64,000 nt of DNA from assembly GCA_947252645.1 (NCBI GenBank), contig CAMXWF010000002.1, positions 62,001 to 126,000 on the forward strand. The letters run 5' to 3'. The notes under the pieces are model-generated. The model had not been told where the DNA came from and searched no databases. It saw only the letters and a program-made list of their open reading frames with translations. The position numbers were made by a program, and so were the translations under genes. The DNA comes from an uncultured Bacteroidia bacterium (lineage in GTDB: Bacteria > Bacteroidota > Bacteroidia > Bacteroidales > CAJPTX01). Shown piece by piece: positions 1-8,750 of the stretch (positions within the stretch are counted from its first letter, which is position 1; every line of letters starts with the position of its first letter).

Positions 1-685
1 GCGAGAAGTCCACACTGGGCAGAAAGAAGCGGATGCGCCCGCCGTATTCAGCACTTTTGATGGAGAGAGGAGGTTGGTGACTGGATAGGTCGAGCTGCAC
101 GTGCTGCCCCGCGGGGAAGGGAGTCCAGGGGTTATCGGGTTCGGTGGGCAGGGTGTAGAAGTTGGGTATGGGGATAGCGATGGCACTCACGCTCATGACG
201 GTGTTGCTGTAGGTACACTCGATGACGTTGACTGGGGTGCGTATCTCATCGAAGTCTTTTGTGATGAACTCGGTCAGGTCGAGTGGGGAGACGATGTCGG
301 TGACCCTGAGCGCATCGGCTAGCCCCCAGATGATAATGCGACGGCCGGCGCAGAGCGTGAAATGGTCGGTGGCGTAGCTCAGGTAGGCTTCGCGTAGGTT
401 GATACCCGACTTGCTGGGTAGGAGGCCGTTGGCCGTGGCCATAAGAGAAACAAAGGCATTTGCGCCCCATTTGCCTAGCTGTAGCTCTCCGCGGACTTGG
501 GTGCGTGAGGCCATCCATTGCCCGTTGACGAGCCCGAGCGCGTGGTAGGAGTCGACAAAACCTTTTGTCCGCACGCTGAGCATATCGTTGGTCTCTTCAG
601 GGGCATCTTGCGCCCATGCTGCCGCTTGTCCTCCAAGACCTAGAAGCAGCACCATGAACGCAATGCTGGCGTATAGAGTTTTCAT
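1..685 (-). CDS. Outer-membrane protein of an RND/MMPL export operon, 3' end outside window
   Basis: This partial gene starts at 685 and runs off the left edge, so only about 228 N-terminal residues are visible. They begin with a clear signal peptide (MKTLYASIAFMVLLLGLGG, then an Ala-rich cleavage region). Alternating aromatic and polar strands follow, including a segment around residues 105-135 reading CAGRRIIIWGLADALRV. That pattern resembles the DUF1302-type barrel proteins found beside HAE3/MMPL pumps. Its ATG overlaps the TGA of the upstream LolA-like gene (ATGA), so the two are translationally coupled. I infer it is the outer-membrane partner of the pump; the family assignment is from pattern only, and the C-terminus cannot be judged. 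Confidence 0.7.
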   Translation of the reverse strand, partial: MKTLYASIAFMVLLLGLGGQAAAWAQDAPEETNDMLSVRTKGFVDSYHALGLVNGQWMASRTQVRGELQLGKWGANAFVSLMATANGLLPSKSGINLREAYLSYATDHFTLCAGRRIIIWGLADALRVTDIVSPLDLTEFITKDFDEIRTPVNVIECTYSNTVMSVSAIAIPIPNFYTLPTEPDNPWTPFPAGQHVQLDLSSHQPPLSIKSAEYGGRIRFFLPSVDFS

Positions 686-1455
686 AGTCCCTGTTCGAGT
701 CGTGCAACGGTGAAGAGGTTGGCCGCCAGCTTGATGTTGAACTTAGGGTCTTCAAACAGGAGCAGGGTGGAGTGACCCGTTTGCACATTGCGCATCAGCA
801 TGCGCTTGGCCATCCAGAAGCCTTGGACCTTCTCTATCTCTGAGGCCTCAAACTGGCGCTGTAGCTTGTTGAGCTTGTCGTAGTACTCGACCTTTATCAC
901 CAAGTTGGCCTCCTGTCGAACCCACGAGACTTTCCTGGAGTAGGCTCCATTCTTCTCTTTAGGTACGGACTCCACCACCCAGCAGGGGAAGGCGTTGAGG
1001 TTTTCTTCCCGGAGTAGGGAGTGGGAGTCCTCATCGACATTGCGGCTTCCCATGTCGTCGTAGGTGAAGTCGCTGCCCATGAAGTAGTCGGTTTTGGCGG
1101 ACTTTCCGCTGATGCGTCGGGTTTTCTTCATGGCGGGGAGGTAGAGCCATTTGTCGTCGTTGCGCTTGGGGTCATCGTAATCCCAGGTGAGGAAGCCCGT
1201 GCCTTTTACATCGCCTGGGTAGGTGAAGAACATGATGGTTTTGGTGTCCTTGCCGATGTCCATGGAGAAGGAAGAGAGTTTACGCTCCCGGGCGCGGCCA
1301 TTTTTGTTGGTGAGGGTCATGGTCATTTGCGCGGAGCGTGTGTCGCCATTGTCGCGATCCTTGACCTTTTGCATGATGTCGCGTCCGGTGAGGCCTTGGG
1401 CCTGGAGGAGGTTGCCGCAGAGAAGCGCGAGCAGGAGGAAAATGGTAGTTCTCAT
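682..1455 (-). CDS. Outer membrane lipoprotein-sorting (LolA-like) protein
   Basis: This 257-residue periplasmic protein has a signal peptide at about residues 1-20 (MRTTIFLLLALLCGNLLQAQ). The rest matches the pattern of the LolA-like family that accompanies MMPL/RND exporters: an early MQKVKDRDNGDTRS segment, a W-rich middle (TWDYDDPKRNDDKWLYLPAMK), a GSDFTYDDMG motif near residue 130, and a C-terminal barrel-like half. Such proteins bind a hydrophobic ligand in a half-barrel, and in these operons are thought to ferry lipid-like cargo between pump and outer membrane. The gene lies 5 bp after the MMPL gene and overlaps the next gene by 4 bp, so it sits inside the operon. The cargo cannot be predicted from sequence. 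Confidence 0.8.
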   Translation of the reverse strand: MRTTIFLLLALLCGNLLQAQGLTGRDIMQKVKDRDNGDTRSAQMTMTLTNKNGRARERKLSSFSMDIGKDTKTIMFFTYPGDVKGTGFLTWDYDDPKRNDDKWLYLPAMKKTRRISGKSAKTDYFMGSDFTYDDMGSRNVDEDSHSLLREENLNAFPCWVVESVPKEKNGAYSRKVSWVRQEANLVIKVEYYDKLNKLQRQFEASEIEKVQGFWMAKRMLMRNVQTGHSTLLLFEDPKFNIKLAANLFTVARLEQGL

Positions 1456-1460
1456 GATAG

Positions 1461-3812
1461 CTAATTCTTGGAGTTACGTTTCTTGAAGAGCTTGAGATAC
1501 TTGAGCAGGAGAGGCGTGATGAAGAGGTCGGCGAGCAGGGCAGAAATCATGCCTAGGTCGGCTAGGATGCCCCAGTTGCGCGTCTGGGTGGCGCTGCTGA
1601 AGATGAAGCCACTGTAGGCGAAGGTGATGACTAGGGTAGACATCACGATAGCCAGCCCGGCCACGCGGAAGGTGCGCTTGACGGCCTGGTCGTATGAGCC
1701 GCACTCATCGTAGGCTATGTGCATATGGTTGATGAAGTGTACCGTGTCGTCCACGGCGATACCTAGTATCATGGGGATGAGCGAGGCGGTCATCATGTCG
1801 AGCGGGTAGTCGAGCCAGCCCATCATGCCTCCCACGATGATGGCTGGCATGAGGTTGGGGATCATGCCCACCAGGGCCACTTTCCAGCTGGAGAAGACCA
1901 GCAGCAAGACCAGCCCAATGACGAGGACCGAGAGGAACATGGACCAGATCTGTCCCCGCTCCACGTATTGCTGCATGACAGTAAACTGAGGTAGATTGCC
2001 CACCGCGGCCACTTGGGCATCGGGGAAGAGCTTTTGGGCGTAGTTCTGCACGGCAATCAGCTCTTTTTCGGCCTCGTTGCTGTTGAAGCTATTGAGTTCC
2101 ACTTGTAGGCGCAGGTGCTGGTAGTCGTAGTCGAGCCAGTACTCCGACTCGGTGCCGCCAGCGTTTTCATAGAGCAGGAGCAGTTGGGCCACCAAGTCGG
2201 GCGATGAGGGTACGCAGTAGGCCGTAGGGTTGCCTTCGTTGAGGGTGCAGTTGAGGTCCTTTACAATGTCGAGGATGGAGTTGGTGCGCTTGGAGAGGGG
2301 GTAGATAGCCACCTCTTTGGCGAGCTGTTCGAGCCGTAGGAGGTTCTCTGGCAGCTTGGCTTGCCCTGGCTGGGGGAGTGTGACCATGATGTCGTAGGAG
2401 TACATGGAGCCCAGCTCAGTGGCGCACAGGTCGAGGAAATTGCGCACGTAGGGGACCTTGCGCCCCATGGAGCGTTCGATGTCGAAGGCAGGCTCTATTC
2501 GGTAGAGGCCTATGCCGCACAGGAGTGTGATGATGGTGGCAGAGATGATGATGGGCCTATGCTTTTTCAGCACAAAGTTGCCGAAGTGCTCGAAGCTATT
2601 GCTCGCACGTCCCTCTAGACTTTTGGCCATTTCTGGATGGGGAGTTCTATTGCGTCCGAACGACAAGAGGGCTGGTGTGAGGAAAATGCAGCAGCAGAGG
2701 ACAGAGAGCAAGCATAGGGCCGACACGTAGCCCATGGCCTGTAGGGGTGCTATGCTGATGGCCAGGAAGGTCATCATGGCCAGCATGGTGGTTAGGGCCG
2801 AGAGGGTGACTCCGTAGCCTGTGCTAGCGATGGCGTAGGTGACCGCGATTTTGCGCTGACCAGTGGCCACAAAGTGGGTCTTGAAGCTATTGTAGACGTG
2901 TACATTGTAGGCAATAGAGCAGGCGAAGGTGAGGATCATGGCCACCATCATGACGGACATGTCGATATAGAGCCCAAGCCAGCCAACCACGCCCATTCCT
3001 ATGAGAAGGCCCGCGAAGGTGGTGAGCAAGGGCAATATCACGCCCCGTAGCGTGCGGGTGATGATGATGAGTACCACCAGCGCTGCCAGTAGCCCGAAGA
3101 GGAAGAGTCGGCTCATCTCCCCCTTGAGGAACACCGTTTTCTTGTACGACAGGTAGGGCATTCCGGCAGCGTTGGGGTGTAGCGAAGAGTAGCAGGGCTT
3201 GGAGATGATGCGCTCGGTTTGGAGGCCTGAGACCATGTCGGGACTCATGCTGCTAGTTTTAGTCCACTCCTCGGCCGGGGGGAAGGGACGCAGCTTGACC
3301 ATGAGCCAGGTCATAGAGCCATCGCTCGAGATGAGTTTCTTGGCCAGGTAGGGCTTGCTGAAGGCCTTTTGCCGTATTGCCTCGAGGGCTTGAGCGTCCG
3401 TGGGGATTTCTTCAGGCACAATCTGCTCTATCTGTATCCCCTCCTTGTTGCCTGCCATGAACTCTAGGTCGGTGAGGGAGGTGATCTTCTCTGCGTAGGA
3501 GAGGCTGTCCATGAGTTCTTGGCTGAGCTGTCGGATGAGGCTCAGATTCTTATGGGTAAACACGTCATCGCACCGCACTAGGACGGCCACGTAGTAGTCG
3601 TTGCCAAAGATGGACTTGAACTCCTCGGTTTTCACCAGCATGGGGTCATCCTTGATGAAGTAGTCATCGAAAGTGGTCTTCATCTCTATGCGCTTGGTGC
3701 CCAAGAATGCGCCAATAAGCAGTAGGGCAAAGATGGCTATCACCCCCCATCGGTGTCGGATGCTCCAGTCGACCAGTAGGCCGAAGGAGGTATTGATCTT
3801 CTCTATTGTCAT
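1461..3812 (-). CDS. MMPL/RND-family exporter (HAE3 type)
   Basis: This is a 783-residue inner-membrane protein in two repeated halves. Each half has one N-terminal transmembrane helix, a large periplasmic loop and a block of about five helices. The first block covers roughly residues 230-385 and the second roughly 620-770. The second half holds the family hallmark LGIAVDDTVHFINHMH; acidic residues at this place carry protons in RND pumps. Length and layout fit the hydrophobe/amphiphile efflux-3 group, which moves lipids such as hopanoids or pigments in other bacteria. The gene starts 21 bp downstream of a TetR regulator and is followed by LolA-like and outer-membrane genes, giving a complete envelope export unit. 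The substrate is unknown. Confidence 0.88.
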   Translation of the reverse strand: MTIEKINTSFGLLVDWSIRHRWGVIAIFALLLIGAFLGTKRIEMKTTFDDYFIKDDPMLVKTEEFKSIFGNDYYVAVLVRCDDVFTHKNLSLIRQLSQELMDSLSYAEKITSLTDLEFMAGNKEGIQIEQIVPEEIPTDAQALEAIRQKAFSKPYLAKKLISSDGSMTWLMVKLRPFPPAEEWTKTSSMSPDMVSGLQTERIISKPCYSSLHPNAAGMPYLSYKKTVFLKGEMSRLFLFGLLAALVVLIIITRTLRGVILPLLTTFAGLLIGMGVVGWLGLYIDMSVMMVAMILTFACSIAYNVHVYNSFKTHFVATGQRKIAVTYAIASTGYGVTLSALTTMLAMMTFLAISIAPLQAMGYVSALCLLSVLCCCIFLTPALLSFGRNRTPHPEMAKSLEGRASNSFEHFGNFVLKKHRPIIISATIITLLCGIGLYRIEPAFDIERSMGRKVPYVRNFLDLCATELGSMYSYDIMVTLPQPGQAKLPENLLRLEQLAKEVAIYPLSKRTNSILDIVKDLNCTLNEGNPTAYCVPSSPDLVAQLLLLYENAGGTESEYWLDYDYQHLRLQVELNSFNSNEAEKELIAVQNYAQKLFPDAQVAAVGNLPQFTVMQQYVERGQIWSMFLSVLVIGLVLLLVFSSWKVALVGMIPNLMPAIIVGGMMGWLDYPLDMMTASLIPMILGIAVDDTVHFINHMHIAYDECGSYDQAVKRTFRVAGLAIVMSTLVITFAYSGFIFSSATQTRNWGILADLGMISALLADLFITPLLLKYLKLFKKRNSKN

Positions 3813-3833
3813 GATAATGGTAGTATTGGTTTT

Positions 3834-4481
3834 CTACTCAGGTAAGATCTTGTCACTTTGCATGGAGTGGGGGAGGAACAGGGCGCGCCAGCCGCCGAGG
3901 CCGTAGCGGGTGTATTCGTCGAGAGTTTGCTGTAACTGCGCTTCGCTCAGTTCTTCGTGGGCAATCAGCTCTGTAATCACCGTGAGCCACAGGCCGCACA
4001 TGAGTTGGATGAAGAAAGGCGACACCTCGACGTGCATTTTTGGGTAACGCGCTTTGACCAAGTTCATGTACTCATGGCTCAATTGCTCTTGCTGCGCCAT
4101 GAGGGTCATACGGTAGTTCTCAAAGGCGGTGCCCGCCGTGCCGAAGAATAGTAGGCGCAGCTCCAGTCGATACTGGGAGACGAGGTGGAAAAGCATGTTG
4201 CGCATCTCTACTATACGAGCGGGGTCGGTGTAGATTTCTATCGACAGGTAGCGTTCGCCATTGTGCAGCGCGAAGAGGTTGTTGATGGCCTGCAGGGCGG
4301 GGGCCAGTACCTCCTTTAGGATGGCATCCTTATTCGGGAAGTAGGTGTAGATGCTTCCCACGGCCACCTGGGCTTTCTGCGCTATGGCCCGCATAGTGGT
4401 TTTAGAGGCCCCCTGCGCTAGGAAAAGCCTTTTGGCCGCTAGGAGTATGGCTTGGCGGACATTGTCATTTGGTCGCTGCAT
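3834..4481 (-). CDS. TetR/AcrR-family transcriptional regulator
   Basis: This 215-residue regulator has an N-terminal TetR DNA-binding domain at about residues 5-55, with AILLAAKRLFLAQGASKTTM followed by IAQKAQVAVGSIYTYFPNKD. That is the classic helix-turn-helix ending in YxYFxxK. The remaining helices form the ligand and dimer domain, which shows no family signature I recognise. An in-frame start exists upstream at 4565, but it would run through the terminator hairpin at 4531-4560. I therefore chose the ATG at 4481, right before the conserved domain. It is the first gene of the pump operon, so it probably represses that operon and is released by the exported compound or a membrane stress signal. 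Confidence 0.85.
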   Translation of the reverse strand: MQRPNDNVRQAILLAAKRLFLAQGASKTTMRAIAQKAQVAVGSIYTYFPNKDAILKEVLAPALQAINNLFALHNGERYLSIEIYTDPARIVEMRNMLFHLVSQYRLELRLLFFGTAGTAFENYRMTLMAQQEQLSHEYMNLVKARYPKMHVEVSPFFIQLMCGLWLTVITELIAHEELSEAQLQQTLDEYTRYGLGGWRALFLPHSMQSDKILPE

Positions 4482-4520
4482 GGTCGAGCGGGGCAATAGT
4501 GAACGATGTTCGAGGACGTT

Positions 4521-4560
4521 CAAAAGAAAAGCGCACCGCCCAGTTTCCTGAGCGGTGCGC
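4521..4560 (-). terminator. Rho-independent terminator, minus strand
   Basis: Inverted repeat GCGCACCGC / GCGGTGCGC (arms 4531-4539 and 4552-4560), followed on the minus strand by TTTTCTTTTG. It lies between the thioredoxin-fold gene ending at 4776 and the TetR start at 4481, so it most likely ends the coaD operon. It could also attenuate the TetR operon. Confidence 0.8.
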
Positions 4561-4775
4561 GGCAACGGCTATGGCTAGGCCTAGCGGAGGAGTCCAAGTC
4601 CTGTTTTTCATCAACGCAAAGGTAGAGCCTCTGCAATTGCGGAGGTATAGCCAAAAGTGGGTATCCGGGGCTTGGGTCCATCCCCAAGTCCACGCAGGGG
4701 CTTCCCCTTTGGAGGCCGCAGACAGCTACGCATGCTGCTGACAGACAGCCTATTGAGGCTGATATGGTTGTGGGC

Positions 4776-6194
4776 TTACCGTGCCATTAGGGTCTGCATT
4801 AGGCCCTCGCTTGGGGATGGGGCAGGGGAGAGCTCCAAAAGACCGCGCTCGTTGAGCAGGAAGTAGGTCGGATACACCCGGATGTCGTAGGCCCGTAGTA
4901 GCTCGTACTGGTCGCCAATGTGGGCAAACGTGAAGGGATAGTGGGCCCCCTGCACGTAGCGCTGCATGGCCTCGGCATTCGAATCCGCGCAGAGCACCAC
5001 GATCTGCAAACGCTCGCCCATGCGTTCCTGGAGCTTGCGGAGCAGCTCAAAGTCTTGTAGACAGGTGTAGGAGGTGGTCATGGCAAAGACGAGCAAGACG
5101 GGCTTGCCACGCAGGGCGTGGAGGTCGACCATTTTGCCCTCAGTGCTTACCAGTCGGATGGGGTAGGGCGCAAAGCCAGGCAAGAGCTTGGTCACCTTCT
5201 CGCGGATGTAGTTGGCGATAAAGGCGTGCTCGGCTATCTCCGTGGTCTGGTTGAGCGAATCCAGGATGGTAGCTAGTGCAGCGCGAGAGAAGTTGCCGCT
5301 GAAGAACTCATCGTGCAGCCCCTTGAGGATCACCAGCTCCAGCAGGGCATCGGGCTGTAGGTTGTCGTTCTGGCGTAGAACCGCTTTGAGCTTGCTGAGG
5401 CTCTTGGCTTTTGAGATGGCTTGGTAGATGGCGTGCCCTTCCTGGGTGCGCCCATGGAAAATGAAGTAGCGGTCGTAGATAGTGGCAAAAAGGTCCCGGT
5501 AGGCTGGGTTGCTGTAGCGGATCGGGCGACCCTTGAAGTACTCATCGGAGAGGGCTTTGACCCGTTTGGTCTGGGCCACGTAGTGCAGCATGCCTTCGCG
5601 ATAGAGCAAATAGTCCTGGAAGAAAGGATCTTGGCAATTGGCGAACTGCGCCCGTAGGGCCTCGTTGATGGAGTCGGTGGGGATGGGCAACTTTTTAGCT
5701 TGGGCTACGGCTTGGGCCGAGTCGAGGGCTTGGGCTTGAGCCATGTCGAAGCGTGCAATGCAGTCGTTGACGTTGAGCTGCGCAGTGTCATCCGGATGGA
5801 GCACCAGCTGCAGCTCGGGAACCTGGCGGTAGGGGTTGAGGCGCTCAGCATCGCCCAGGGGTGTGTAGGGCGGTAGGCCCAGCGTGTAGCGTTGACCCTG
5901 TTGCGCGTAGAAGTAGAGACGGTAGATGCCCGCATCGAGAATTACCAGCTGCGTGCCATAGAGACGCAGTGGGCAGCTGAAGTCGCCCTCAGGCCCCACG
6001 GTGATCCGCCCCGCCACCTCGTAGTCGTCGGTAATGAAGCCTACGGGCACCCTGAACTCCAGCGTGACATTGGCGTAGCTCGGCGCATGGCCTCGCACGA
6101 GCGTCAGGGCCATGCGCTCCTGCGCCCCCACTATCCAAGAAAGTACCGAAAAGCCCGCCGCCAGCACTAGGCGTATGGCATGGGATGCCCTCAT
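4776..6194 (-). CDS. Secreted TlpA-like thioredoxin-fold protein with SxxC active site
   Basis: This 472-residue exported protein has a signal peptide at residues 1-24 (MRASHAIRLVLAAGFSVLSW, cut after GAQ). Its N-terminal region is beta-rich, the middle (about 150-320) is helical, and a redoxin domain starts near residue 345 (LRGKPVLLVFAMTTSYTC). The layout matches the Bacteroidota TlpA-like proteins with an extra N-terminal domain. In the usual WCxxC site the first cysteine is replaced by Ser and only the second Cys remains (SYTC). It is therefore unlikely to be a normal disulphide reductase and may bind a partner instead. Its ATG overlaps the TGA of coaD by 4 bp, which fits a shared transcript but says nothing about a shared function. 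Confidence 0.75.
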   Translation of the reverse strand: MRASHAIRLVLAAGFSVLSWIVGAQERMALTLVRGHAPSYANVTLEFRVPVGFITDDYEVAGRITVGPEGDFSCPLRLYGTQLVILDAGIYRLYFYAQQGQRYTLGLPPYTPLGDAERLNPYRQVPELQLVLHPDDTAQLNVNDCIARFDMAQAQALDSAQAVAQAKKLPIPTDSINEALRAQFANCQDPFFQDYLLYREGMLHYVAQTKRVKALSDEYFKGRPIRYSNPAYRDLFATIYDRYFIFHGRTQEGHAIYQAISKAKSLSKLKAVLRQNDNLQPDALLELVILKGLHDEFFSGNFSRAALATILDSLNQTTEIAEHAFIANYIREKVTKLLPGFAPYPIRLVSTEGKMVDLHALRGKPVLLVFAMTTSYTCLQDFELLRKLQERMGERLQIVVLCADSNAEAMQRYVQGAHYPFTFAHIGDQYELLRAYDIRVYPTYFLLNERGLLELSPAPSPSEGLMQTLMAR

Positions 6195-6697
6195 TGCTCG
6201 CTGTCGGTGTGCCCCACAGGGCGATTCCAGGGGTAGCGCGAGAGATCGATCTTGTCGGAAAGGAAGGCACGCGTATCGCCCCCGTGGATAAGAATGTCGC
6301 GCACCACGGTGCTGGTGATGGGCGCATGCTCTTGCCGCGTCACGAAGAAGAGCGTCTCCACCTCCGGATTGACCATGCTATTGGCTTGGGCGATGGTGCG
6401 CTCGTAGTCGAAATCCGTGCCCGAGCGCAAGCCACGGATGAGGTAGCCAGCCCCCACGGTCCTGCAGAAATCTATCGTCAACCCATCGTAGAAGTCCACG
6501 GTCACCCGGGGCTCGTTGTCGAACACATCGCGGATGATGCGCATGCGGCTCTCAAGCGGAAAGAGCGTCTGCTTGCCTGCGTGCCGCCCGATAGCCAGAA
6601 TCACCCGGTCAAATAGCCGCAGTGCCCGACGGGCTATGTCCTCATGCCCCCGTGTAAATGGGTCGAATGTCCCCGCGAATACTGCCACTCGTTCCAT
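6191..6697 (-). CDS. coaD: Pantetheine-phosphate adenylyltransferase
   Basis: This 168-residue cytosolic enzyme transfers AMP from ATP to 4'-phosphopantetheine, making dephospho-CoA, the next-to-last step of coenzyme A synthesis. It shows the nucleotidyltransferase motif GTFDPFTRGHEDIARRA at residues 9-25. The (H/T)xGH site is present as TRGH. Further along are the family segments GYLIRGLRSGTDFDYE (about residue 85) and the C-terminal STVVRDI motif, where bacterial CoaD usually has SSxVR. Length is normal for the family. A strong -7 box (6725-6732) lies 27 bp upstream, so the gene heads a two-gene operon with the thioredoxin-fold protein. Confidence 0.96.
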   Translation of the reverse strand: MERVAVFAGTFDPFTRGHEDIARRALRLFDRVILAIGRHAGKQTLFPLESRMRIIRDVFDNEPRVTVDFYDGLTIDFCRTVGAGYLIRGLRSGTDFDYERTIAQANSMVNPEVETLFFVTRQEHAPITSTVVRDILIHGGDTRAFLSDKIDLSRYPWNRPVGHTDSEQ

Positions 6698-6724
6698 TGG
6701 CCTGCGTCCCTTTGCTCCCTACCA

Positions 6725-6732
6725 CAAAGGTA
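6725..6732 (-). promoter_or_regulatory. Bacteroidota -7 promoter box for coaD
   Basis: TACCTTTG on the minus strand, an exact TAnnTTTG match, 27 bp before the coaD start. No good TTTG -33 box is visible at the normal distance. Confidence 0.6.
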
Positions 6733-6800
6733 GCTAGAAGTTGCAATTCTACCCGCCTGCTCCTGTGGCAGCAGCCAGGCGCACCACCGCGCCCCAAAGT

Positions 6801-6862
6801 AGGCAGAGCCAGCAGGTAGCGTGCGCAGCGGATGCCGTATGCACTACCTGCTGGCTCTGCCT
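6801..6862. repeat. Perfect 19-bp inverted repeat in 303-bp intergenic region
   Basis: Arms AGGCAGAGCCAGCAGGTAG (6801-6819) and its exact reverse complement (6844-6862) surround a 24-nt spacer. It sits between the stop of the membrane protein gene at 7001 and the coaD start at 6697, both on the minus strand. No U-tract follows on either strand, so it is not a standard terminator. The rest of 6698-7000 holds only the coaD promoter. Confidence 0.75.
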
Positions 6863-7000
6863 GGTAGACATCGGCTCTGCGGGTTGCTACCCACCCCCAC
6901 GTCTCTCGGGGCATACTGCCCTAAGAGTATTCAAGCCAACCGCCCGCCCAGGGTCAACGCCTTGGTGCAGTGTCCCACCCATAGGCCTCTTCCCTGGTCG

Positions 7001-7864
7001 TTAGGCCTGAGGAAGCACCATGAGTACCCCGCCGACAGCTAGCAGTACGCGTAGGCAGCGGATGAGACGAGCTCGCTTGGCCACACTGGCTTCGCTTGCC
7101 TCGGCCATAGATCGCAGGAAAGGTAGGCGGACTTCCAGCGTGCGCCCTATGGCTACAGCAAGCGTCAGCAGGAGCGCAAACAGCAGATTGTAGGGGCGAA
7201 TGAAGTTCCCCACCGAGAAGAAGAGTACCACGGAGAGGCCAGCCATGATGAGGAGCTCCAGCAGCCAGTCCACAACCTTGTAGCGGTTTAGAGCCAGCCT
7301 CTTGGCGTACGCCTCTATCTGAGTAGCTTCCTTCGCCCTGTACTGCGCCAGTGCCTCACCCTGAAGCGTGGAGAGATTTTTGCTCAGGCCATGCGTACAC
7401 ACATGCATCACCACCACGGAGATTGCAAAGAGCGCAGGGCCAGTCAAGATAATCCACAGCTCCTCCCCCTGTGTGAACCCGTAGATGGGAGTGTAGAGCG
7501 CAGGTACGAGTGCAAACGGCATGAAGCATAGAATGCCCAGGTTGAGCGCCGACAGCTGCCAAGGGGCATAAAGCGTGCGGTTATCGGCATTGTAGTAGGG
7601 CGTAGGCATCATGTTGAGCATATTGCTCAGCGGAGTATAGCGGCATGCAAATAGTAGGATGAATATAAGTAGTCCCACTATCGACATCACGGGAAGCCCC
7701 CATACGTAGGCAACGTGGGTGGCTAGGGGAAGTTTTGTGCCTGCCAACTCCCAGATGATGAAAATCGCCAAGTGCGGCACTAGCAGGGCCACTGCCAGTG
7801 CCAACGAGAATACCGAGATAGTGTGGTAGCCGTATTTACCGTAGAGCCAGTGATTGAATGACAT
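7001..7864 (-). CDS. Multi-pass membrane protein, paralogue B of a pair
   Basis: This 287-residue protein has about six predicted transmembrane helices and no recognisable family. The start at 7864 is preceded by a good Shine-Dalgarno, GGAGG, and a TTG further upstream was ignored. Its C-terminal half aligns with the gene just upstream: a helical stretch, then RY(K/G)xxDWxLE, then about 40 residues of helix, then GRT(L/V)E followed by LP. Both genes therefore come from one duplication. It is the last gene of a four-gene operon with a radical SAM enzyme and a lipoprotein; the gap to the previous gene is 13 bp. The function is unknown. Subunits of a heterodimeric channel or transporter are one possibility, but no transport motif or ATPase is visible nearby. 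Confidence 0.75.
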   Translation of the reverse strand: MSFNHWLYGKYGYHTISVFSLALAVALLVPHLAIFIIWELAGTKLPLATHVAYVWGLPVMSIVGLLIFILLFACRYTPLSNMLNMMPTPYYNADNRTLYAPWQLSALNLGILCFMPFALVPALYTPIYGFTQGEELWIILTGPALFAISVVVMHVCTHGLSKNLSTLQGEALAQYRAKEATQIEAYAKRLALNRYKVVDWLLELLIMAGLSVVLFFSVGNFIRPYNLLFALLLTLAVAIGRTLEVRLPFLRSMAEASEASVAKRARLIRCLRVLLAVGGVLMVLPQA

Positions 7865-7877
7865 GATGACCTCCAAA

Positions 7878-8738
7878 TCATAGTGTGGTTAGCGAGCAGA
7901 TGTAGAGGGCCAAGAGGGCAAACAGTAGGCGCATGGCCTTCACGGCTCGAGCCCACTTGATGGCGTACTGCTGGTCGTTGGCGCATTTGCTGCCCACAAT
8001 CTGCGGCAGGTAATACTCCACGGTGCGTCCGCCGGCTACCGTGACGATGCAGGCGTAGAGGTCGATGACCTTGTTGAGTCCTACGGAGGTGTTGAACATG
8101 GCGACCAGGGCAGCCGTCAGCACCACGTGGATGGCCCCCTCTAGGAACCAGTCGAGTATCCCGTAGCGGTAGCGGAGAATGCGAGATTCTTCTTTTTCCA
8201 TCTTCGCCAACGCGCCAGCCCTATAGGAATCACCCTCGGGACTGACCAGTACGCGGTCGAGATGGGAGGCCTGTCGGTAGTTCACTGCAATCAGTGCTAC
8301 CGTGACTACGCAAGCAAACAGGGCACTTAGCCAAGTCCATTGGCTGGCATGCGCCAATGCGCCATGGTATACGCACGCCACCAGCGCCAGTGGCGTGAAC
8401 GCCAAGGCAAACCCGTAGAGCACGGCTCGCAACGCCGGGCGGTAGAGGGGAAAATTCTCTGCCTTGTAGAAGCTCAGCGGGAAAACGTGTACCCGTGTCG
8501 CTTGCGGCCACCCGTCGAAGAGCCGGGGCATGGCTAGGAAAAACAGCCACACCACCAACATGATGGCGCCGGGCACCCATAGGCCAGGTGAAGCCAACAG
8601 ATCGGTGAGTTGTCCGCCGATGAGCCAATAGAGCAAGAGAAGCAGGTGCGGCACGGCCACGCAGACAAGCATAGTTCGCATCGAGGCGGCCGCCAGGCGA
8701 AATTGTGTCGGGGAGTAGGCAACTATTGTAGCACCCAT
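7878..8738 (-). CDS. Multi-pass membrane protein, paralogue A of a pair
   Basis: This 286-residue protein has about six predicted membrane helices (for example AVPHLLLLLYWLIG near residue 30 and GAIMLVVWLFFLAMP near 57). It shares with its downstream paralogue the segment RYRYGILDWFLEG (about residue 190) and the later GGRTVEYYLPQ. Between them lies a charged cytoplasmic-looking region, ALAKMEKEESRIL. No known domain was recognised. It follows the lipoprotein gene by 12 bp and precedes the paralogue by 13 bp, so all are surely cotranscribed. A decayed copy of its first 35 codons survives at 11179-11276, upstream of the same operon. This indicates past duplication or rearrangement of the locus. 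Confidence 0.75.
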   Translation of the reverse strand: MGATIVAYSPTQFRLAAASMRTMLVCVAVPHLLLLLYWLIGGQLTDLLASPGLWVPGAIMLVVWLFFLAMPRLFDGWPQATRVHVFPLSFYKAENFPLYRPALRAVLYGFALAFTPLALVACVYHGALAHASQWTWLSALFACVVTVALIAVNYRQASHLDRVLVSPEGDSYRAGALAKMEKEESRILRYRYGILDWFLEGAIHVVLTAALVAMFNTSVGLNKVIDLYACIVTVAGGRTVEYYLPQIVGSKCANDQQYAIKWARAVKAMRLLFALLALYICSLTTL

Positions 8739-8750
8739 AGTTTTATCCTG

